Shown here: positions 32,160 through 39,917 of the stretch, piece after piece
Numbering within the stretch: position 1 is the stretch's first letter
How the letters are laid out: each line of letters starts with the position of its first letter
Source: Lentzea flava
Lineage (GTDB): Bacteria; Actinomycetota; Actinomycetes; Mycobacteriales; Pseudonocardiaceae
Reading direction: 5' to 3'
DNA length: 64,000 bases
NCBI RefSeq assembly: GCF_014648475.1
Contig: NZ_BMRE01000002.1
Span: forward strand, 310,001-374,000
Position numbers and translations under genes: made by a program
The notes under the pieces: model-generated
Database searches by the model: none
Seen by the model: only the letters and a program-made list of their open reading frames with translations
Told to the model about the DNA's origin: nothing

Positions 32160-34223
32160 TCAGGGGATTCGAACAGTCCTGACGATCCGGCGCGCCACAC
32201 GTCTCGCCAGCGACGGAGGCTCCGGCACGTGTTCCTGGCGCCGGGCCCGCCACGCCTCGTGGGCCGCTGTCAGGCGTTCGGTCGTCCACCGTGCGGCGGC
32301 CTCGACCGTGCGGGTCCGCAGGAGATGAGCTCGGGCGGTCGCGCCGCGTCGGCGGGCCTCCTCCGGGTTGTCCGCGACCTCTCGCATGGCGCGCGCGGCG
32401 GCGTCCAGATCCGGATCGGCCCAGTGGCAGTCGGCCGGGTACGGAGCCCAGCCGGGACCGACGGGCGTCGTGGTGTGCGGAATCAGCCAGCCGGTCTCCT
32501 CGGTGACGAACTCCGCCGTGCCCGAGTAGTCCGTCGAGATCACCGGGATGGCGCGGATCATCGCCTCGGCGACGGTGAGACCGAAGCCCTCACCGCGGTG
32601 CAGCGACACGTACGCATGGCTGGTGGCGTACAGGTCGGCGAGCTCCTCGACGGAGAGGTAGCGCTCCACGAGGGTGATCCGCTCGTCGCCCGCGACCTGG
32701 AGCCGCAGGCGTTCCGCGGCGGAGATGTTCGAGTGGGAGTTCGTCGACTTGATCACCAGCTCGACGTCGGCACGCCCCTCGAACGCCGTCTGGAAAGCGG
32801 TGACCAGTCCGTACGGGTTCTTCCGGCCGGCCGTGCTGTTGTAGTCGAACGCGAAGAAGAACCGCGTGCGGTCGGCCGGTTCGCGGCGCGGCTCACCGGG
32901 ATCGGGCACCGGAACGGGGATCGCGTGCACGGGCACCGGCGAGTGTGCGGCGATGGCGCGCCGGGAGAACTCGCTGACCGTCCAGATCTCGTCCACGTGG
33001 GCGAACCCGTGGTGCATCGACGCGGGGAACTCCTCGAGCTCCCACGCCCACAACCCGATCCGGTAGCGGTCGTGCCCCACCTCGGGGTGCGCTGCCAGCA
33101 GCGGGTCGGTGAAATCGCCGTTCACGGTGATCAGGCTGACCGGAAAACGGGGCGCGCCAACGGAGTCCGGTGCTTCGAGTCCGGTTCGGACGGTCGTGGT
33201 GATCGAGTGCTCCTCGACCACGGACACGTGCGGGACGTTCGACGCGGCCAGCACCCGCAACATCACGCGGCCCATCTCGCCGATGCCCAGCTCGGCCGTG
33301 TGGTAGCCGGCGACGTTGACGCCGAACTCGTCAGCGGGCGGGGCGGGCTCGATCGGGTCGCCGGGCAGTGCCCACTCCGGCACGCCCTCGTGCCGGCCGT
33401 GCAGATGGCACCACTGGCGGAAACCGGGGCCGAACGGCTGCGGGAACGCGGTCTGCAGGTCGACGCGTGATCGCCACACGGCCAGCAGGAGCCGGTTGAA
33501 CCCGTTGACGCGTTCGACGGGGGTCGCGGGGAGCCGCAGCCACTCCTGGAAGCGCTCGCCGTCGAACGCGTGCGGAGGCCTGTCGACGGTGGGGTTGAGC
33601 GGGTTCGACGGCGTCAGCGCCTCGCGGAAGAGCGTGCGCATCGGTGCGGTGATCGGTGTTCCGTCCGAAAGGGACCCGAAGCGGTACGGGACGTCGTTCG
33701 GTTCGACGAGAGCCGCGTAGTCGTCGTAGATCTTCTTCAGCTCGGGCCGCTCGGAGAACAACACGCGCTCGCAGTTCGGCGCGGGCACCCACGGCGTGCG
33801 CGGGTCGTAGTCGTCGAACCTGATCAGGCTCGCGCCCTCCACCGACCGCTCGTGGAGGTTCCAGTGCGCCAGCGCGGAGCCGGACAGGTCGACGAAACCC
33901 CTGGTGGCGACGACCGCGAGCGGAGCCAGCACGAGGGCGCGCGGCGGCAGCTTCACCACGACGTCGTACTTGGCGAGCAGACCCCGCACCGCTCTCGGCG
34001 TCACGACCTCGGCGAGTTCCTCAACGTCGTGTGCCGTCGCCAGGTCGAGGTACTCGTCGTCGGAGAACCCCAGCCAGTCCGGCGGGTCCTCGAGATCGAC
34101 GACGACGAACTCGTGCTCGGGGTGGTGCCTCAGGTAGGACGTGCCCAGCACCCGCGCTGCGGGGTGCTGGGCACGTGTTGCCACCGTGCAGGCGACCACC
34201 CGAGGGTCGCCCGTCGAGATCAC
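32160..34223 (-). CDS. Large GT4-type glycosyltransferase
   Basis: 687 aa. Residues 1-280 are an extra domain of the glycogenin/sugar-transferase type (RVVACTVATRAQHPAARVLG, HEFVVVDLEDPP), followed by a GT4-like module: NVAGYHTAELGIGEMGRVML, VDEIWTVSEFSRRAIAAHSP, NSTAGRKNPYGLVTAFQTAF, HRGEGFGLTVAEAMIRAIPV and STDYSGTAEFVTEETGWLIP. The basic C-terminus (RRVARRIVRTVRIP) could bind the membrane. GTG 34223 overlaps the upstream gene's stop (GTGA). Sugar and acceptor are unknown. Confidence 0.87.
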   Translation of the reverse strand: MISTGDPRVVACTVATRAQHPAARVLGTSYLRHHPEHEFVVVDLEDPPDWLGFSDDEYLDLATAHDVEELAEVVTPRAVRGLLAKYDVVVKLPPRALVLAPLAVVATRGFVDLSGSALAHWNLHERSVEGASLIRFDDYDPRTPWVPAPNCERVLFSERPELKKIYDDYAALVEPNDVPYRFGSLSDGTPITAPMRTLFREALTPSNPLNPTVDRPPHAFDGERFQEWLRLPATPVERVNGFNRLLLAVWRSRVDLQTAFPQPFGPGFRQWCHLHGRHEGVPEWALPGDPIEPAPPADEFGVNVAGYHTAELGIGEMGRVMLRVLAASNVPHVSVVEEHSITTTVRTGLEAPDSVGAPRFPVSLITVNGDFTDPLLAAHPEVGHDRYRIGLWAWELEEFPASMHHGFAHVDEIWTVSEFSRRAIAAHSPVPVHAIPVPVPDPGEPRREPADRTRFFFAFDYNSTAGRKNPYGLVTAFQTAFEGRADVELVIKSTNSHSNISAAERLRLQVAGDERITLVERYLSVEELADLYATSHAYVSLHRGEGFGLTVAEAMIRAIPVISTDYSGTAEFVTEETGWLIPHTTTPVGPGWAPYPADCHWADPDLDAAARAMREVADNPEEARRRGATARAHLLRTRTVEAAARWTTERLTAAHEAWRARRQEHVPEPPSLARRVARRIVRTVRIP

Positions 34224-35338
34224 GCGCCCGTGGGCAGCGCACTGAGCTGCGCGGCGAGGACGGTGTCGAAGTCCTTGCTGATCGCAGCCTGGTCCTTGCC
34301 CGCGACCTGCACGCGCACGATCGTGTTCTTGTGCACGTAGTGCGCGCGCACAGAGCCCTTCTTGTCGCCGGCGACGTCGACCTGGTGCGTCGACACGCTG
34401 GCGGGAGAGACGCCGGAGTACGGCTTCATGCCGAACTTGACCTGCAGGGCGCTGAGCGCCTCGACGGCGGTGGCCGCCGCGGCGGCGTCGGTCGCCTGCA
34501 CGGTGATGACCTGCACGACGTCACCGTTCGGCAGCTTCGACACGCCCACGCGGACCTTCGAGGCACCGGCCGTGGTGTACGCGGCGTTCTCCTCGTCCGT
34601 GAGGAGCTTCTGCGCGACGACGTCGTCGAACGTCTTGATGCCGGACTGGTCCTCCTGGGTGCCGGGCAGCTCGGCGATCTCCAGGTCGTCCTTCGGCTTC
34701 GGCTTGCTCGTGGGCGTCTGCGAGGTGGTCTGCGCCGTCGTCTCGCCGCCGCCACCACTGCTCGGTCTGCTGGTGAACCACCAGATGCCACCGCCGATCA
34801 GCGCCAGCACGAGGACCACGCCGATGATGGCGAAGATCTTGCCCTTGCCGCTGCGCTCGCCCGCGTCGTCGAACGCCTCGGGACCCTGGGCGATCCAGCC
34901 GGGCGACGGATCGCCGACCGGACCGAAACCGCCGTCGCCGGTGGTCCACGGCGGCGGCGCGGAGATCGGCGCCTGGGACTGCCAGCCGCCCTGCTGCGGG
35001 TTCGGCCCGGTGACCGGCCGGACGAACTGCGTGCGGTCGGCGTCACCCTTCTGCTGGGTGTTCACGACCTGCGTCGCGTCCGGGGTCGGTGCTGCCTGAC
35101 CGGTGCCGACGACCTGGGTCGCGTCCGGGTTGGCCGGCGGCTGCCCCTGCTGCGGAGGGGTGGCCTGCCAGCGGAACGGCGGCGCGAAGGGGCCCTGCTG
35201 CTGCGGCGGTGCCGGGGCCGACGCGGAACCGGCCAGCACCTCGTCCCGGCGGCGGCGGTAGTCGTCCGCAGAGATCCGACCCGAGGCCAGCTCCAGGTCA
35301 AGCTTCTGCAGCTCTTCTTGCCAGGTCACGCCTGGCAC
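34220..35338 (-). CDS. SHOCT-like, single-TM protein with three DxTQ motifs
   Basis: 372 aa. An N-terminal SHOCT-like helix pair (WQEELQKLDLELASGRISAD, DYRRRRDEVLAG), then a Pro/Gln-rich cytoplasmic stretch with DATQVVGTG, DATQVVNTQ and DRTQFVRPV at about residues 72-108. A TM helix (FAIIGVVLVLALIGGGIWWF, about 170-189) leads to a Thr/Lys linker and a globular extracellular domain of about 150 aa (LEIAELPGTQEDQSGIKTFD, KVRVGVSKLPNGDVVQV, VRAHYVHKNTIVRVQVAG). The TQ-type motifs look like Ser/Thr kinase or FHA sites. It leads the glycan operon. Confidence 0.78.
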   Translation of the reverse strand: MPGVTWQEELQKLDLELASGRISADDYRRRRDEVLAGSASAPAPPQQQGPFAPPFRWQATPPQQGQPPANPDATQVVGTGQAAPTPDATQVVNTQQKGDADRTQFVRPVTGPNPQQGGWQSQAPISAPPPWTTGDGGFGPVGDPSPGWIAQGPEAFDDAGERSGKGKIFAIIGVVLVLALIGGGIWWFTSRPSSGGGGETTAQTTSQTPTSKPKPKDDLEIAELPGTQEDQSGIKTFDDVVAQKLLTDEENAAYTTAGASKVRVGVSKLPNGDVVQVITVQATDAAAAATAVEALSALQVKFGMKPYSGVSPASVSTHQVDVAGDKKGSVRAHYVHKNTIVRVQVAGKDQAAISKDFDTVLAAQLSALPTGA

Positions 35339-35454
35339 CCCCCTTCCAGATAACCGTCAGACCGCAACATTGTGCCGAAGCTGACTGTTTGCCATCGCGC
35401 CGACCTGGCAAGTTGTGACCGCCTTGTGGCACACGACACCCTTAGATTGGAGCA

Positions 35455-36126
35455 ATGGCGTTGTTCGGTCGCAGCAAGACGAAGCTGATTGCCCCGCACG
35501 ACGCGTTGCCGGGGCGTTCGACGCCGCAGACGGTACCCTCGTTCCACGCCGTGTTCACCGACCGCCCCATCACACCGCCGTTCCCCTCGGCGTTGCGCAC
35601 GGCGGTCGTGGCCATGGGGTGCTTCTGGGGCCCGGAGCGGTTGTTCTGGCAAACCCCCGGCGTGTGGACGACCGCCGTCGGCTACACGGCGGGCAGCACG
35701 CCCAACCCCACCTACGAAGAGGTGTGTTCGGGCCGGACCGGCCACGCCGAGGCCGTGCTGGTCGTCTTCGACCCCGTCGTGCTGCCCTACCAGGCACTTC
35801 TCCGGGTGTTCTGGGAAGGCCACGACCCGACCTCCGGCATGCGGCAGGGCGCGGACGTCGGAACCCAGTACCGCTCGGGCATCTACTACGCCGACGAAGG
35901 GCAGCGCGTCACCGCGGAGGCGTCGCGGGCGGTCTACCAGCAGGCGCTCTTCGGCAGTGGTCATGGCGCGATCACCACGGAGCTGGAGCCGCTCGAGGAG
36001 TTCTACTACGCGGAGGACTACCACCAGCAGTACCTGAGCGACGCCAAGAATCCGTACGGGTATTGCGGGCTCGGTGGCACGGGAGTGAGCTGCCCCGCAG
36101 GACTGAACGTCTCCGGCCAACCCTGA
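35455..36126 (+). CDS. msrA: Peptide methionine sulfoxide reductase A
   Basis: 223 aa. The active-site motif GCFWGPER has the catalytic Cys at residue 56; the core ([59 protein letters not shown]) follows, and the C-terminal resolving Cys residues lie in [14 protein letters not shown]. It reduces methionine-S-sulfoxide. The N-terminal extension of about 45 aa is usual in actinomycetes. Divergent from the glycan operon with 115 bp between. Confidence 0.96.
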   Translation: MALFGRSKTKLIAPHDALPGRSTPQTVPSFHAVFTDRPITPPFPSALRTAVVAMGCFWGPERLFWQTPGVWTTAVGYTAGSTPNPTYEEVCSGRTGHAEAVLVVFDPVVLPYQALLRVFWEGHDPTSGMRQGADVGTQYRSGIYYADEGQRVTAEASRAVYQQALFGSGHGAITTELEPLEEFYYAEDYHQQYLSDAKNPYGYCGLGGTGVSCPAGLNVSGQP

Positions 36127-36223
36127 CCAACTCCTTTCACGCGCGAAGTACAGTCACCTGAGTGCCCGATCGGCTTGGGCCATTTCGGGGGATGACCGGC
36201 TGAACGCACAGAAGGGCCAGCTC

Positions 36224-37960
36224 GTGGGGGCGATTTCGGCGCCGGACGCTGTTTCCGGACCGAGCAAGGACACGCAGCGAGTCCGCTGGACCACGGTGGC
36301 CGGCAGAGCCGGACGGCTGTTCCGCTCGGAGGGCGCGGTCGCGTTCTACTTCGGCCTGCTGATCTCGCTGGTCTTCAACTTCCGGATCGTGCTGAACCCG
36401 AGGTCGCTGATCACCGGTGGGCTGGGCGACCCGCTCCTGCAGACGTGGGAACTGGCCTGGCTGCACCACTTCGCGACCGAGGGCGGCGACCTCTGGACCG
36501 CCAACCAGTTCTACCCGGCGGTCGACAACTTCGCCTTCACCGACTCGCTGCTCGGGTACCTGCCGCTCAGCCTCTTCGGGGACGGCCAGTACGCCGCGGT
36601 CTTCCGGTACAACGTCGCGTTCGTGCTGGCCTTCGCGCTGGCGTTCACCGGGTGCTACCTGCTGGCCAAGCAGCTGGGCAGCAGCTGGCAGGGTGCCGCG
36701 CTGGCCGGTGTGGTCTTCGCGTGGGCGCCGTGGCGGCTCGCTCACCTGCACCACCTCAACGTGGTGTCGACCGGTGGCATCGCGCTCGCGCTGTGGGCGC
36801 TCGCCCGCGGTCACGGGTACTCGTTCCGCGGGCGGACCGAGGCCAGGCCGGGGTGGATCTTCGCCGGGTGGTTGATCGCCGCCTGGCAGGTGTCGATCGG
36901 GTTCGCGATCGGGCTGCCCTTCGTCTACCTGATGGGCGTGGTCGGGCTGGTGATCGCGGCTACGGCCTGGCGCCGCGGGCTCCGGGTGGTGGCCGCGAAC
37001 GCGTACGGTGCCGCAGCGTTCCTCGTGGTCATGTGGTTCCTGATCGTGCCGTACATGCGGGTGCTCGACACGTACGGGTTCAAGCGCACCTGGCGGGAGA
37101 TCCAGGTGTTCTCGCCGCCCGTCAACGGGTTGTGGACCACTCCGTACGAGACGTGGCTCTGGGTTGAGACGATCTTCAACGACCACAGCGCGATCCCCGA
37201 ACCCGGCATCGGCGAGAAGCTGCTGTTCCCCGGTCTGGTCGTGGTGCTGCTCGCCGTGATCGGCCTGTTCGTCAGCGCGTGGCGGGTCCGGGTGCGGGCG
37301 CTGCTCGCGTCGGTGGTGGTCGTTTCGGTCGTGCTGGCGCTCGGGGTGAACTTCCTCGACGGCGCCCTCTACCAGTTCCTGTGGGACCACCTGCCCGGCT
37401 GGAACGCCATGCGGACGCCAGGGCGGTTGATGCTCTGGGCGATTCTGCCGCTCGCTCTGCTCGCGGCGGGTGCGGTCACCGAGTTCGGCAGGCTGCTGGT
37501 CGACCGGACGCAGGTCGCGCTGCAGCTCATCGCGATCTACCTGCTGGTGCCCGCGCTGGCGGCGTTGCTGGAGGGCATTCCGCGCTGGCCGCACGTCGAG
37601 AACCCCGGCATCCCGCCGGACGTGCGGCGGGTCTTCGCGGAGACGCGCGAGCCGCTGCTGATGCTGCCGATCGACGAGACCAGCGAGTTCACCTACCTGC
37701 TCTGGTCGACCGAGGGCTTCCCGAAGCTGGCGAACGGCAACTCCGGCAACTTCCCCCCGCAGTACCAGGAGATCTCAGAGGCGACCAAGAACTTCCCCGA
37801 CCAGCGCAGCGTCGACGTGCTCAAGCACTACGGCATCAGGAAGGTCGTGGTGATCAAGTCCCGGCCGTTCGGAGTCGACTTCGCGGCACGGCCCGTCGAC
37901 GGGTTGCCGATCGACCGCGTCGAGTCGGGCGACATCGTGGAGTTCACGATCACCGGCTGA
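36224..37960 (+). CDS. Polytopic membrane protein, GT-C-like or YfhO-like
   Basis: 578 aa with about 11-12 TM segments and a C-terminal soluble part. First TM AFYFGLLISLVFNFRIVLNP; then a large loop GGLGDPLLQTWELAWLHHFA and ANQFYPAVDNFAFTDSLLGY; later helices LVVVLLAVIGLFVSAW and MLWAILPLALLAAGAV. The Asp in GGLGDP resembles the first-loop acidic residue of GT-C glycosyltransferases, so it may transfer sugars from lipid-linked donors. Family not named with certainty. GTG 36224 with AGAAGG nine bases upstream. Confidence 0.78.
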   Translation: MGAISAPDAVSGPSKDTQRVRWTTVAGRAGRLFRSEGAVAFYFGLLISLVFNFRIVLNPRSLITGGLGDPLLQTWELAWLHHFATEGGDLWTANQFYPAVDNFAFTDSLLGYLPLSLFGDGQYAAVFRYNVAFVLAFALAFTGCYLLAKQLGSSWQGAALAGVVFAWAPWRLAHLHHLNVVSTGGIALALWALARGHGYSFRGRTEARPGWIFAGWLIAAWQVSIGFAIGLPFVYLMGVVGLVIAATAWRRGLRVVAANAYGAAAFLVVMWFLIVPYMRVLDTYGFKRTWREIQVFSPPVNGLWTTPYETWLWVETIFNDHSAIPEPGIGEKLLFPGLVVVLLAVIGLFVSAWRVRVRALLASVVVVSVVLALGVNFLDGALYQFLWDHLPGWNAMRTPGRLMLWAILPLALLAAGAVTEFGRLLVDRTQVALQLIAIYLLVPALAALLEGIPRWPHVENPGIPPDVRRVFAETREPLLMLPIDETSEFTYLLWSTEGFPKLANGNSGNFPPQYQEISEATKNFPDQRSVDVLKHYGIRKVVVIKSRPFGVDFAARPVDGLPIDRVESGDIVEFTITG

Positions 37961-37969
37961 AACTGCGCA

Positions 37970-38365
37970 TCAGCAGAAGATGATTCCGCACGGCCGCGTG
38001 GTCGTGGTCGTGGTGGTGGGCCGCGGCCGCGTGGTCGTCGTGGTGGTGGGCTTCGGCGGCTGAGTCGTGGTCGTCGTGACGACGGTCGTCGTGGTGGTGG
38101 TCGTAGTCGTTGTCTTGGAAGAAGAAGACGGCGCGGACGACGACGGGCTGGACGACACTGTCAGTGACGGTACTTCGGTCGGCGTGGGCATCAACGAAGG
38201 CGTGTTGATGAGTGAGACACGGGCCGGTTTGTCGTCGCCGGGCTGGGTCGGATCGCCCGATGCGAGCGATCCGACATGCGGTGCGAGCACGTAAAACGCA
38301 GCGACGACAGCACCCAGGAGCGCACCGGTTGCGAGCCGACCCGGCCCACTCATCGCCGCCAACAC
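37970..38365 (-). CDS. Thr-rich anchored protein with C-terminal Cys pair
   Basis: 131 aa. One N-terminal hydrophobic helix (GALLGAVVAAFYVLAPHVG), a Ser/Pro stretch, then runs of Thr (TTTTTTTTTTVV, PTTTTTTRPRPTTTTTTT) and a conserved-looking end, RPCGIIFC. The Thr run is ideal for O-mannosylation, and the C-terminal CGIIFC has two Cys in six residues. GTG 38365 lies seven bases after a -10-like box, so it is probably leaderless. Function unknown. Nearest neighbours are the polytopic protein and the RlpA-like gene. Confidence 0.7.
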   Translation of the reverse strand: MLAAMSGPGRLATGALLGAVVAAFYVLAPHVGSLASGDPTQPGDDKPARVSLINTPSLMPTPTEVPSLTVSSSPSSSAPSSSSKTTTTTTTTTTVVTTTTTQPPKPTTTTTTRPRPTTTTTTTRPCGIIFC

Positions 38366-38371
38366 CCGGAT

Positions 38372-38400
38372 TGCCTATCTCGTTCACTCGATCGGGTCAA
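38372..38400 (-). promoter_or_regulatory. Promoter of the Thr-rich protein gene
   Basis: On the minus strand TTGACC (38400-38395) is followed after 17 bp by TAGGCA (38377-38372), a good -35/-10 pair. The start codon GTG 38365 is seven bases beyond the -10, which fits a leaderless mRNA. Confidence 0.55.
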
Positions 38401-38424
38401 GCGAAACGATTGTTTTCTACTCAA

Positions 38425-38781
38425 CTAAACCCTGGTGACCGTCACGCCGACCACGCCCTGTGACAACGGCGCGATGGCCTTGAAGGCCCTCGGGGTCAGG
38501 TCGATGCAGCGGCCGGTCACGTACGGGCCGCGGTCGTTGATCCGCACGGTCACGGTCTTGTTGTTGGAGCGGTTCTTCACCTTGACCTTGGTGCCGAACG
38601 GCAACGTCTTGTGCGCGGCGGTGAGCTTGTTGGGGTCGAAGCGCTCACCGCTGGCGGTGGTGCCGCCACCGTCGTAGTAGGAGGCCTTGCACGTCTCGGC
38701 AGAAGCCACGGGGGAGAAGAACACTGCGGTGGCGGCGAGAGAAGCCAGCGTGAGGCCGGCGGCCGCGAGAGTCTTTGCCAT
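38425..38781 (-). CDS. RlpA-like double-psi beta-barrel secreted protein
   Basis: 118 aa. Signal peptide (MAKTLAAAGLTLASLAATAV, cleavage near ASA), then the barrel: CKASYYDGGGTTASGERFDP, KLTAAHKTLPFGTKVKVKNR, VTVRINDRGPYVTGRCIDLT, PRAFKAIAPL. The Asp in NDRGPY and the His in AAHKTLP are the conserved RlpA/expansin residues. No SPOR domain. It probably acts on peptidoglycan; in actinomycetes similar proteins work with growth or spore germination. Confidence 0.9.
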   Translation of the reverse strand: MAKTLAAAGLTLASLAATAVFFSPVASAETCKASYYDGGGTTASGERFDPNKLTAAHKTLPFGTKVKVKNRSNNKTVTVRINDRGPYVTGRCIDLTPRAFKAIAPLSQGVVGVTVTRV

Positions 38782-38826
38782 GGCACCAGCAACTCACCCG
38801 GCGGCAAAGAGACGCCTAACGCGCGC

Positions 38827-39225
38827 CTAACCGGGAAACTGCTCGGCCGCGGACACCAGCAGCTGCCAGTCGCCCTCCGGCAACGTGCGCAGGCGGTCCA
38901 GCAGGACCGTCATCCGCGCCAGCAACTCGGGGTGATCGGTCCAGAACGAGGGATCTACTCTCAGTAGAGCGGCGAGCAGGTCGCCGGGGTAGAGCGCGAA
39001 CGACCGCAGCGGCTCCGACTCGACGTGTTCCAGCGCCAGCAGCACGGTCACGTCCAGGCCCACCTGATGCGTGACCAGCAGGTGCAGCGACGTGGGGGTC
39101 AGCTCTCGCACCGGGAGCTGGCGCAACGCGCACAGGTCGCGGTACAGCTGGGTGGACGACGAGTCGGGTCTCAGCCAGTCGTCGTCGCTCAGGTGCGCGA
39201 GCGTTCTGTCGCGGTCCACGCACAC
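38827..39225 (-). CDS. CdiI_2-like immunity-type protein
   Basis: 132 aa, soluble and helical. It follows the contact-dependent-inhibition immunity pattern (PF18593 type): SDDDWLRPD, LCALRQLPVRELTPTSLHLL, THQVGLDVTVLLALEHVESE, SFALYPGDLLAALLRVDPSFW, HPELLARMTVLLDRLRTLP. The YPGDLL..LLR....FW core is the best match. No toxin gene is adjacent. GTG 39225 with AGGGA six bases upstream. Downstream of the Acg-like gene by 22 bp on the same strand. Confidence 0.75.
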   Translation of the reverse strand: MCVDRDRTLAHLSDDDWLRPDSSSTQLYRDLCALRQLPVRELTPTSLHLLVTHQVGLDVTVLLALEHVESEPLRSFALYPGDLLAALLRVDPSFWTDHPELLARMTVLLDRLRTLPEGDWQLLVSAAEQFPG

Positions 39226-39247
39226 ATGGTCCCTGCCAGGGGAAGAC

Positions 39248-39877
39248 CTAGCGTGCTGACTGGGGCAACGGTTCGGCGTTGGGCGACTGCCAGCCGACGC
39301 GCACGAGCACCTCCCCCTCGTGCAGCACCGGCTGCGACGCCAGACCCCACACGGTCGACGCCAGCAGCACGGCGCTGACGGCCTCGCCCATCCGCAGCCA
39401 GTCGTGGCCGATCAGCCGGAGCAGCACGCCGTTGCGCCGTGCCACGAGCTCCAGGTCGCAGTTCTCGGCGCGGGCCGCGTGCAGCAGCCACGTCAGCGCC
39501 GAGTCCGGCACCTCGTCGGCCAGGTACGGCCGGGGATCCGCCCGCCGCAGCGAGATCGCCGCCGCCGGGGCCACCTCGCACGAGAACGGATCGAGCTCCC
39601 AGCGCGGGTGCACCGACGCGATCTGGCCGTCGGGGCCCGTGGACCGCAGCACGTGGCAGTCCCAGCCCATCGCCGAGAGAGCGACGCGCACGTGGTGCAG
39701 AACAGCGCCACACGCGAGCAACGCCGTCTGGTCGTCGCGTGTTGTCAGCAGTTCGAGGCATTCGTTGCCCTTGCGCCACCGCCAGGGTGGAACGATGCCG
39801 AACGACGGTGCCCGCGCCGCGAGCTTGAGGGTTTCCTCGATCGTGTTCGCATCGGGTGTGCGCACGGTGGTCCTCAT
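39248..39877 (-). CDS. Acg-family nitroreductase-like protein (short)
   Basis: About 209 aa. AARAPSFGIVPPWRWRKGNE, then LLACGAVLHHVRVALSAMGW, and a C-terminal GEAVSAVLLASTVWGLASQP match the Acg (Rv2032-like) nitroreductase-fold family, in which the FMN site is often altered. It lacks roughly 100 residues in the middle compared with the 320-330-aa family norm, so it may not bind FMN. ATG 39877 (MRTTVRTPDANTI) is the family-like start; GTG-type starts upstream are weaker. Confidence 0.75.
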   Translation of the reverse strand: MRTTVRTPDANTIEETLKLAARAPSFGIVPPWRWRKGNECLELLTTRDDQTALLACGAVLHHVRVALSAMGWDCHVLRSTGPDGQIASVHPRWELDPFSCEVAPAAAISLRRADPRPYLADEVPDSALTWLLHAARAENCDLELVARRNGVLLRLIGHDWLRMGEAVSAVLLASTVWGLASQPVLHEGEVLVRVGWQSPNAEPLPQSAR

Positions 39878-39917
39878 GCCAAGCAGCGTCCTCGCGCCCG
39901 GTTGCACCGCGCCTGCG

